Assembly: GCA_017882205.1 (NCBI GenBank)
Contig: JADGPY010000057.1
Location: 1-5,626 of the forward strand
DNA: 5,626 bases
Reading direction: 5' to 3'
Source: Chitinophagaceae bacterium
GTDB lineage: Bacteria; Bacteroidota; Bacteroidia; Chitinophagales; Chitinophagaceae
Shown: piece by piece, positions 1 through 5,626 of the stretch
How positions within the stretch are numbered: position 1 is the stretch's first letter
Layout: each line of letters opens with the position of its first letter
Notes under the pieces: model-generated
The model's input: only the letters and a program-made list of their open reading frames with translations
Databases searched by the model: none
Told to the model about the DNA's origin: nothing
Position numbers and translations under genes: made by a program

Positions 1-284
1 ATATACCTGTTTTCAAAACCAATGGCACCATATATTGGTGTTACCTCTACTCCTCCAAATCCTGCATTACTATAAGTAGTTAATACTTTATCAAGATTTC
101 TTTCATCTACAGCACTGCCCATCCACCACCAGCGCGTCCATGGATGCATCTCTTTTTTTAACTCAGGCCATGGGCTTATTTCCTGTTTAGTGGTATCAAC
201 TCTATCAACCTTAGTCACTTTAAAACTGCAAAAAACCAACGCACCTAATCCAATCAACACGAGTAATTTATTTCTTCTTTTCAT
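1..284 (-). CDS. GH106 alpha-L-rhamnosidase, N-terminal fragment
   Basis: This is the 5' part of a gene that leaves the window on the left; 94 codons plus two bases are visible. The start is the ATG at 282-284, ten bases after the stop of the macroglobulin-like gene, so the two are probably co-transcribed. The protein opens with a basic tip (MKRRNK) and a hydrophobic stretch (residues 7-19), giving an export signal. Cys19 follows LVF, a poor lipobox because Phe is at -1, so lipoprotein status is doubtful. Residues 48-61 (HPWTRWWWMGSAVD) and 74-87 (AGFGGVEVTPIYGA) match, from memory, the start of the GH106 catalytic barrel. GH106 enzymes are large (usually around 1,000 residues or more), inverting, calcium-dependent rhamnosidases that release terminal L-rhamnose from pectin side chains and glycosides. 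The catalytic glutamates lie outside the window. The family call is firm; the substrate is inferred from the neighbours. Confidence 0.87.
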   Translation of the reverse strand, partial: MKRRNKLLVLIGLGALVFCSFKVTKVDRVDTTKQEISPWPELKKEMHPWTRWWWMGSAVDERNLDKVLTTYSNAGFGGVEVTPIYGAIGFENRY

Positions 285-294
285 TTCTATGAAT

Positions 295-2697
295 TTATTT
301 TACATCATATTTTGCTTCTGAAACTACAGAAACACCCTTATCTGTCACTCCCTGAACGTCTATCCTGATCCTTGTTTTGGGATCGGCATTATAGAAATTT
401 ACTGTAGCCTTACCATTTTCATCTGTGGTAATCATAGGCTCCCAATGAATGGTAGTGCGTTCATCTGGTTTCTTATTTTCCGGGTTTTCATAGTTGGGTG
501 AATAAAAATTTCTTGCCTCGTAATAACCGGTAACATCAGTGTTTATAAAAGCCGGATCGGTGTTGTATGCCCCAGGTTTAAGATCGAGGTAAATGAGGAA
601 CACATCCGTTAAATTCATGCCTACCATGTGTCGAACAGATATGCTTATTACTTGTGTGAGAGGGACTCTGTAATAATCAATGCGTTCAAAAACATCTTCT
701 CTTTTATCTACTATAAATCTTGCCCTAACAGGTTTCCCATTCGCAATAAAATTTATTCCTTCCTTTTCAACATCGTATTCTGCACCAGGAATTTTTTGTA
801 CCAGGAAATCTTCTACGGTCTTATTCTGGTAATCATTGGAAGTAATGGTAAAGTTATATTCCGGAAATCCAAAATTCATATACCCCTCACCATCCCGCAA
901 AACCACCGTGTTCCTTTTACTGGTAACAACTACTTCAGATAATACACTATACCATTTAGTATTTTGTGCAGAACTCAGTCTTTTTGCAGACTCTTCTGCA
1001 AATTGCTTCAACTTAAAGGAAGTATCTGCAGTATGCGTATAATTTGGATCAACCGGAAGAACGTTATTAAATAAACTATCTATAAAAAGTTCACCGCCCC
1101 TTTTATCCTTATCATTTTTAGAATTAATTTTAATTGTTTGGTTGCCATACAATGGTAATCCATCAAGATAGTACCGGCCGGATGCATTTGTTTTTGTTAT
1201 AAAGATCTTATTGCCTTTTGCTGCTGGTGCCAGTAAGGTTATGTTCATGTTTGGTGCAGGTTTATTACCAAAACCTAAGGTTACTTTGCCGGAGATGGTA
1301 ATTCCCGGCTCGGGTAAATAGCTTATGTGGATAGATGTGTCAGCCATTTGCCGCCACAAAAAACTCCTCCATCCCTGCGCTCTTAATAACAGATCAAGTT
1401 GTTGAAAGCGTTGCGGGTTATTCTTATTAAAATAATCCGCAGCGTTTTCAATTTTGCCAGTCACTTCAGATTGCAACATAAGATATGAAAGGATATTTTC
1501 TGTTGATGGCTTTTCTATTCCATCATCAATTGCAGCCATCGAAAGGTTGGCTTTAACAGGATGTTGCCGGGCATCAGTAACAGAAATATTGACAGTAACC
1601 TTTTCCCTGGGCCGATAACTATTTTTATCAGGTGATAAATTTATAGTTAGTGGATCAGCATCCTCAATATAAACGAGCCTTTCACAATATGGATGCAGGT
1701 TTTCATCGTACAATGTAATGCTTGCAATACCTGACGGAAAATCCTTTTTAGTTATATTTAGAGAAGCTTTCCCATCCTTTAAAAATGTTTTCTGGTTATA
1801 AAATATCTTGCCTGCATGTTTTCCGGCAATAGTTATTTCACCTGTGGGATGCATATCGAGAGTAGCTGTATTAGAAAAAACATACACAAGAAAATTAGAA
1901 GGATCCTCATCCGTTACTTTCATAACAAAACCATCAGGTGTTGCAACAGGAAAATCAGCAGGTATCGAAGAACTGCTTTGGTATTGTACAAAAGCTTTGT
2001 ATTGAATTCCTGTTTCAGGTTTAAAATTAAAGCTGCCCATACCAAGATGAGAGGTTTTAAAATGTACAACAGTATCTCCTTTTGAAGATAATATACTGCC
2101 GGTTGCATTTATTCCATTTCCTATTCCATCTTCAGCTTTAAATGCAACTACAGAAGAAATGCCTTCTACTAATGATCCGCCTTCTGGAAAGAATTGAATT
2201 TTATAGGCATGTGTTGATGTTTTTTTATCTACTGATACTACTTTTTCTACAATGGAATTCTTTTTATTTACACCGGTAATATTTTTAACCTGTATCTCTT
2301 TTTCAAAGATAAAATGGGTTCCAAAATTTCTCATCCAGTTAGTGTATGCACGGATGCGGTAACTGCCCCCTGCAATAGAATCATCTAATTTAAAATCTCC
2401 AACACCAATGCCATTGTTAAGCCTTACCACTTCTCTTGTGACTATTTTGTTAATAGGGTTGATGAGCTCAACATATAAATTATTACTGGTGTTTACCGGG
2501 TAGTTACTCTGTGCATTTACAAGGTATGCCTTAAACCAAATGTCATCGCCGGATGCATAGTACGTTTTGTCCATATGCAGGTAAACTTTTTCAAAAAACA
2601 ATTTTATTCCTGAGCTATTATCCTGGGCAAACAGGTTATTTGATGAAAAGCAAATTATGATAAGGAAGAAAATAAGGGGGGGATTTTTAAAGGTCAT
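295..2697 (-). CDS. Secreted MG2 / carboxypeptidase-regulatory / TonB-plug-like protein (no beta-barrel)
   Basis: An 800-residue envelope protein of a Bacteroidota family often labelled 'TonB-dependent receptor' or 'carboxypeptidase-like regulatory domain protein'. Residues 1-25 form a signal peptide ending LFAQ before Asp26. An MG2-like macroglobulin domain follows, with YLHMDKTYY (39-47), DDIWFKAYL (51-59) and the hallmark AYTNWMRNFG (117-126). Further beta-sandwich segments run to about 460. A carboxypeptidase-regulatory-like domain begins at ISGKV (468). A plug-like segment contains EVVVTSKR (588-595) and VEDFLVQKIPGAEY (628-641). The C-terminus (748-788, from TTIHWEP) resembles a macroglobulin sandwich strand set. 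There is no room for a 22-strand barrel, so it is not a transporter. The function is unknown; scaffolding, sensing or envelope protection are guesses. The start at 2697 has an A/T-rich context and an immediate signal peptide; the frame stays open to ATGs at 2796 and 2826. The gene sits between the GH39 and GH106 genes. Confidence 0.8.
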   Translation of the reverse strand: MTFKNPPLIFFLIIICFSSNNLFAQDNSSGIKLFFEKVYLHMDKTYYASGDDIWFKAYLVNAQSNYPVNTSNNLYVELINPINKIVTREVVRLNNGIGVGDFKLDDSIAGGSYRIRAYTNWMRNFGTHFIFEKEIQVKNITGVNKKNSIVEKVVSVDKKTSTHAYKIQFFPEGGSLVEGISSVVAFKAEDGIGNGINATGSILSSKGDTVVHFKTSHLGMGSFNFKPETGIQYKAFVQYQSSSSIPADFPVATPDGFVMKVTDEDPSNFLVYVFSNTATLDMHPTGEITIAGKHAGKIFYNQKTFLKDGKASLNITKKDFPSGIASITLYDENLHPYCERLVYIEDADPLTINLSPDKNSYRPREKVTVNISVTDARQHPVKANLSMAAIDDGIEKPSTENILSYLMLQSEVTGKIENAADYFNKNNPQRFQQLDLLLRAQGWRSFLWRQMADTSIHISYLPEPGITISGKVTLGFGNKPAPNMNITLLAPAAKGNKIFITKTNASGRYYLDGLPLYGNQTIKINSKNDKDKRGGELFIDSLFNNVLPVDPNYTHTADTSFKLKQFAEESAKRLSSAQNTKWYSVLSEVVVTSKRNTVVLRDGEGYMNFGFPEYNFTITSNDYQNKTVEDFLVQKIPGAEYDVEKEGINFIANGKPVRARFIVDKREDVFERIDYYRVPLTQVISISVRHMVGMNLTDVFLIYLDLKPGAYNTDPAFINTDVTGYYEARNFYSPNYENPENKKPDERTTIHWEPMITTDENGKATVNFYNADPKTRIRIDVQGVTDKGVSVVSEAKYDVK

Positions 2698-2796
2698 TAG
2701 GTTTAATTTTAACGATGTTGAATCCCTTACGGGATTCTGCGCAAGGCATGTTAAAGATGCCATGAAGGAAACAATAATAAATAATATTTTATTCAT
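2698..2796 (-). other. Orphan signal-peptide reading frame, in frame with the downstream gene
   Basis: From the ATG at 2794-2796, 33 codons run without a stop directly into the start codon I prefer for the macroglobulin-like gene (2697). The first 20 codons encode a convincing signal peptide of their own (MNKILFIIVSF...CLAQ), followed by a polar stretch (NPVRDSTSLKLN). Translation from here would give an 810-residue protein with two signal peptides in tandem. It may be the remnant of another secreted gene's 5' end, an alternative start, or a leader. An even earlier ATG at 2824-2826 lies inside the palindromic repeat and is unlikely to be used. Which start works cannot be decided from sequence alone. 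Confidence 0.5.
2720..2737. repeat. Perfect 7-bp hairpin inside the leader frame
   Basis: GAATCCC (2720-2726) and GGGATTC (2731-2737) are exact reverse complements separated by a 4-base loop (TTAC on the plus strand). It begins immediately after the codons for the AQ end of the first signal peptide and is read in frame as NPVRDS. Short GC-centred palindromes in AT-rich surroundings resemble the REP-like elements scattered in Bacteroidota genomes, but membership of a repeat family is an inference. There is no U-run after it on either strand, so it is not an intrinsic terminator. Confidence 0.55.
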
Positions 2797-2813
2797 ACAG
2801 ACTGCTATTGCTT

Positions 2814-2891
2814 GAATTAACCACATAGGAACAAAGGTTACACATAGACTATGTGTTTTTCTATGTTTCTATGTGCCTATGTGGTTAATTC
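2814..2891. repeat. Intergenic palindromic element with 16-bp arms and CTATGTG repeats
   Basis: The arms at 2814-2829 and 2876-2891 are perfect 16-bp inverted repeats (GAATTAACCACATAGG and its complement). The 46 bases between them hold a second palindrome, CACATAG-A-CTATGTG (2841-2855). CTATGT occurs four times on the plus strand (starting 2849, 2861, 2869, 2877), the last three spaced exactly 8 bases, and its complement twice (2822-2828, 2841-2847). The element begins 13 bases past the GH39 stop codon and overlaps the furthest upstream in-frame ATG of the next gene. It can fold into a long stem on either strand. No T-run follows on the minus strand, so I read it as a dispersed palindromic repeat, possibly an mRNA-stabilising or processing stem within the operon, rather than a terminator. 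Confidence 0.75.
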
Positions 2892-2904
2892 TTAACAAAT
2901 TTTA

Positions 2905-4584
2905 TCACCAATTAATTTTTAATAGAGAAACCCCCTGCCTTGGCAAACCAATATTTATTTGCCCAGTTCCATTTACCACCTCTACATTTCCAGCATTCCC
3001 CATCGCCTGCAACATCCCTGCTTTTTCAAGCTCCTTAATTTGTGCACTCGTGGGGCTTTGCGGCGAACCCATCTTCTTCCATACCTCATAAGAATTGCTA
3101 TGCTCATTATCTATCCTGTATTCAGCAAGGGTAATTTTCTTTGCTGGTAATCCCTTGATAGTAACTTTTACTCTGCATACATCACCCTGCTTATCCTCAT
3201 CATGATAATTCCACAGCATGACCCCAGCGCTGTTATTACTTTTTGATGCAAGCGCACCCACATCTGTTTGCCCACGCACACTTGAGTCTAAAATATTTTT
3301 TAGCGAATACATATTGCTTGCCTTCACCTCAACCCTTTCACCTGTCATCATTCCAAACATTCTAAAAACATTCAATACCGGTTTATCTACACCATTAGTA
3401 GCAAGATCCCGAAAGCCATAGAACCACGGTTGATCTTCAAACTCAAATGACCATGTTACAGCCCCGATAAGATTTGCACTATACTTATCAGCCAATGCAT
3501 ATTTGCGTGCAAAAACAGCCGCTGTATAACTTGAAAACATAGTTCCATTGCGATAAGCATTTGAGGGATTTGTTGCCATGCCGCAGGCAGCACAACCTTC
3601 AGGATCTGATTCACCAATTACTATAGGAATATTTTTAAGCTGCGGAAAAGAAGTTATGAGTACGAGCGCATCATTAATGTTTTGAAGTTGCTGTTTTACA
3701 TTCATTACAACAGTTGCGTCAATAAGCTTGGGTGAACCTTTTGCATGAAACAAAACAAGGTCGAGTGGCGAACCGATCCTTCCTGTTGCAAAATTCGTAT
3801 CATTCAAACAATGTTTTATAAATGCACCAAGAAATTTCGTTCCTCCTCCGGTAATGTTAGCGCCACCAATTCTTGCCGAAGGCAAGGCCCGCTTTAATCC
3901 ATCGGCAGCATAATCATACAACTTTAAATATTCCGGCAATGTACCTTTCCAGTAACCGCTGTTGGGCTCGTTCCAAACTTCCCAGAACCAACTTTCTACT
4001 TCTTTTCTTCCATAACGATCTACAGAATGTTTCACCCACTCATAAACAAGATTGCCCCACTTTTTATAATCTTTTGGTGGATAAGCCCAGCCTGTTATGA
4101 TCTTGTCGTAAGACATCCCTGGTTGCCAGGTATGTTTGTAAGGCTCAGGATGTGTTGATAATGCTTCCGGCATGAAACCAATTTGTGCAAGCGGCTTCAT
4201 ACCACGTTTTACATAAGTATCAAATATGCTGTCCATTATTTTCCAGCTATATACAGGATTTCCGCTTGCATCTTCGGTGTAGGCATTTGTTGAACCCCAT
4301 TTTAATGCAGGAATTCCATCGCCTGTTGATAATAAGCTGTGTGTACGAACATACACAGGCCCCGGACTTAATGCAGCAATCTCAGAAAGCAATTTTTTTC
4401 CATCCTTCATGTAAGTATAGTTGCATTCATCGTAGCCAAACCAAGCCCATAGCGGGTTCATGTTACCTATAGACTTATTAAGATCAATATTTATTGTCGC
4501 GTTTGATTGAGATCTTAGGCATAAAGGGGTTGTTGCAGTCGCTAAAATGAGTAACAATGAAATATATGATGCATGCTTTTCCAT
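2905..4584 (-). CDS. GH39-like retaining glycoside hydrolase (beta-xylosidase family)
   Basis: A 559-residue secreted enzyme. Residues 1 to about 25 are a signal peptide (hydrophobic core SLLLILATATTPL). The body is a clan GH-A (beta/alpha)8 barrel followed by a beta-sandwich tail (about 415-559). WFWEVWNEPNSG (199-210) carries the acid/base Glu206 in the classic WNEP motif, and IVIGESDPEG (321-330) carries the probable nucleophile Glu325. The 119-residue spacing fits GH39 as I recall it. Family members are mostly beta-xylosidases or alpha-L-iduronidases, with other exo- and endo-activities, so the substrate here is open. Cys331 and Cys334 form a CxxC just after the nucleophile. The start at 4584 lies 2 bases after the esterase stop and gives an immediate signal peptide; an ATG at 4635 would overlap the esterase and bury the signal, so it was rejected. 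The stop TGA is followed directly by an in-frame TAA. Confidence 0.85.
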   Translation of the reverse strand: MEKHASYISLLLILATATTPLCLRSQSNATINIDLNKSIGNMNPLWAWFGYDECNYTYMKDGKKLLSEIAALSPGPVYVRTHSLLSTGDGIPALKWGSTNAYTEDASGNPVYSWKIMDSIFDTYVKRGMKPLAQIGFMPEALSTHPEPYKHTWQPGMSYDKIITGWAYPPKDYKKWGNLVYEWVKHSVDRYGRKEVESWFWEVWNEPNSGYWKGTLPEYLKLYDYAADGLKRALPSARIGGANITGGGTKFLGAFIKHCLNDTNFATGRIGSPLDLVLFHAKGSPKLIDATVVMNVKQQLQNINDALVLITSFPQLKNIPIVIGESDPEGCAACGMATNPSNAYRNGTMFSSYTAAVFARKYALADKYSANLIGAVTWSFEFEDQPWFYGFRDLATNGVDKPVLNVFRMFGMMTGERVEVKASNMYSLKNILDSSVRGQTDVGALASKSNNSAGVMLWNYHDEDKQGDVCRVKVTIKGLPAKKITLAEYRIDNEHSNSYEVWKKMGSPQSPTSAQIKELEKAGMLQAMGNAGNVEVVNGTGQINIGLPRQGVSLLKINW

Positions 4585-4586
4585 AA

Positions 4587-5626
4587 TTAGTTGCCATCTG
4601 GTTTTGCGGTAGCTGTTGATGGGCTCCATGGCCAATAAAATAATGAATAATTATCTGGTTTCGAAGGATCAAAATCAAAGGTATCCTTCTTCAAATGTTT
4701 TGCAAGAGCCGGAACATTTTCTTTTATTCCTTTTACTATGATCCTGGCAATTTCATAGGCACCAAAGGCTGTGAAGTGCGTATCATCTTTCAGTTCTTTT
4801 GTTTGGCCAGGATAAGTATTAGCAGGAAAATGTACAAATGCCTTTAATGATTCCTGCGGGCCCCATGCTTCATACATCATCTTGCTCATGGCATTGAGAT
4901 CAATCAGTGCTACATTTTCTTCTTTTGCTGTTTGCCTTACCGCTTCGGGATAGTCACCCAATGTTTCTCTTATTTTTCCCGTACTATCAAAGCTCCGCCT
5001 TTGCATAGATGTTACAAGCACAGGTATGCCGCCTTTCTTTTTTACTTCGGCAATAAAATATTTCAGATCTTTTTTATAACTGGTAAATGCCCCAACACCG
5101 GGGCCTTTTTGCTTTTGATCATTGTGACCAAACTGAACAAATGCATAGTCTCCGGGCTTCATCATACTTAATTCTTTTTCAAATCTTCTTTCACCAATGA
5201 AGCTGCTCAATGCTTCTCCAGACTCTGCATAATTTGCAATCGCCACTTTACCTGGTTGAAAAAAAGAAGGTATCATTTGTCCCCATGAAGTATAAGGTTC
5301 TTCAGCCTGGTCAACTTCTGTAGAATTACCTGCAAGGAACACAGTTATAACATCTTTGGGAGCAGGTGAAATTTCAATGGCCTGTATTTTAGGATCTGCT
5401 CCATTGAATTCAAGGGTTAGTTTATCATCCCAATGCAGGTAAACATGTTCACGTGCTTTAAGGCGAACTCTTGTAATACCATTGGCGTTCCTTATCATGC
5501 TATCACGAATGTGAAGTGTGAATTCAACCGTTTTTATTTCTCCTTGTTTTGTTTGGATCCGGTTCACCATCATTCTTCTGCATTCAGCACGGATGGCTGC
5601 ATCCGAAGTTCCTTTTTTATCCCCCA
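4587..5626 (-). CDS. CE12-type rhamnogalacturonan acetylesterase (SGNH hydrolase), 5' end missing
   Basis: The frame is open to the right edge, giving at least 345 residues; the signal peptide and start of the N-terminal domain lie outside. The ATG at 5573 is internal, because the preceding 17 codons (GDKKGTSDAAIRAECRR) continue the sandwich domain usual in these esterases. Counting from that Met, residues 1 to about 72 are the rest of the sandwich domain and about 75-295 the SGNH fold. Block I is FLAGNST with nucleophile Ser84 (GNST rather than GDST), block II NYAESG (114-119), block III FGHND (148-152) with oxyanion Asn151, and block V DDTHF with Asp263 and His266. The tail has FYWPWSP (312-318), common in Bacteroidota homologues. 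It should deacetylate pectin, typically rhamnogalacturonan I, outside the cytoplasm. The GH39 gene follows after 2 bases, implying translational coupling. The triad is complete, so it is probably active. Confidence 0.87.
   Translation of the reverse strand, partial: GDKKGTSDAAIRAECRRMMVNRIQTKQGEIKTVEFTLHIRDSMIRNANGITRVRLKAREHVYLHWDDKLTLEFNGADPKIQAIEISPAPKDVITVFLAGNSTEVDQAEEPYTSWGQMIPSFFQPGKVAIANYAESGEALSSFIGERRFEKELSMMKPGDYAFVQFGHNDQKQKGPGVGAFTSYKKDLKYFIAEVKKKGGIPVLVTSMQRRSFDSTGKIRETLGDYPEAVRQTAKEENVALIDLNAMSKMMYEAWGPQESLKAFVHFPANTYPGQTKELKDDTHFTAFGAYEIARIIVKGIKENVPALAKHLKKDTFDFDPSKPDNYSLFYWPWSPSTATAKPDGN

Noticed and set aside
228..230. Lipoprotein cysteine (Cys19) in the GH106 fragment.
   Set aside because: The preceding residues LVF do not fit a lipobox, which needs a small residue at -1; ordinary signal-peptidase I export is as likely.
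628..1042. Plus-strand open frames opposite the macroglobulin-like gene, such as 628-942 and 836-1042.
   Set aside because: They lie wholly antisense to a well-supported gene, overlap each other, and their translations show no recognisable domain or signal.
295..2697. Calling the large protein a TonB-dependent receptor because of its EVVVTSKR and plug-like segment.
   Set aside because: Only about 160 residues follow the plug-like segment, and they look like a macroglobulin-type domain; a 22-strand barrel needs several hundred residues.
2831..2840. Possible Bacteroidota -7 box on the minus strand (TAACCTTTGT).
   Set aside because: The spacing between TA and TTTG is three bases rather than two, and there is no TTTG box at the expected distance upstream.
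2849..2883. Treating the CTATGTG repeats as a CRISPR or tandem-repeat array.
   Set aside because: The units are only 7-8 bases long, have no spacers and occur in both orientations inside a palindrome.
2814..2891. Reading the palindrome as an intrinsic terminator after the GH39 gene.
   Set aside because: The stem is AT-rich and the sequence after it on the minus strand (AAGCAATAGC) has no U-run; the gene order also suggests transcription continues.
4185..4472. Plus-strand open frame opposite the GH39 gene.
   Set aside because: It is antisense to conserved catalytic-domain sequence, and the translation is rich in Cys, His and Gln with no family features.
4585..4635. Upstream ATG at 4635 as the GH39 start.
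   Set aside because: It would overlap the esterase end and put 17 polar residues before the signal peptide; the ATG at 4584 starts the signal directly.

Overview
The window reads as part of a carbohydrate-degradation locus from a Bacteroidota bacterium, probably Chitinophagaceae or a close relative. This rests on AT-rich DNA, absence of Shine-Dalgarno sequences before the starts, A/T-rich start contexts, signal peptides ending in AQ, and gene families (GH106, CE12 with an N-terminal sandwich domain, and a barrel-less macroglobulin/plug-like envelope protein) typical of that phylum. The genus is an inference.

All four genes lie on the minus strand, so transcription runs from right to left. 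In that order they are: (1) a CE12-type rhamnogalacturonan acetylesterase of the SGNH fold, whose 5' end lies beyond the right edge (4587-5626); (2) a GH39-like retaining glycoside hydrolase starting 2 bases after the esterase stop (2905-4584); (3) a 207-base gap holding a long palindromic repeat, an orphan signal-peptide reading frame and a small hairpin (2698-2904); (4) a large secreted MG2/carboxypeptidase-regulatory/plug-like protein (295-2697); (5) ten bases later, the first 94 codons of a GH106 alpha-L-rhamnosidase that runs off the left edge (1-284).

Together the enzymes suggest stepwise breakdown of a rhamnose-containing, acetylated pectin such as rhamnogalacturonan. The esterase would remove O-acetyl groups, GH106 would release terminal L-rhamnose, and the GH39 enzyme would remove a side-chain sugar such as xylose or arabinose. 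The macroglobulin-like protein is not an enzyme of known type; its place between two glycosidases is the main functional puzzle. No SusC/SusD pair or regulator is visible here.

The most unusual DNA is the 207-base junction between the GH39 gene and the macroglobulin-like gene. It contains a 78-base element with perfect 16-bp inverted arms and repeated CTATGTG units. Next comes a short frame encoding a complete signal peptide that is open, in frame, into a second signal peptide, with a perfect 7-bp hairpin between them. Seven codons after the preferred start there is a C7 run that could allow slippage. The plus strand holds no gene I can support.
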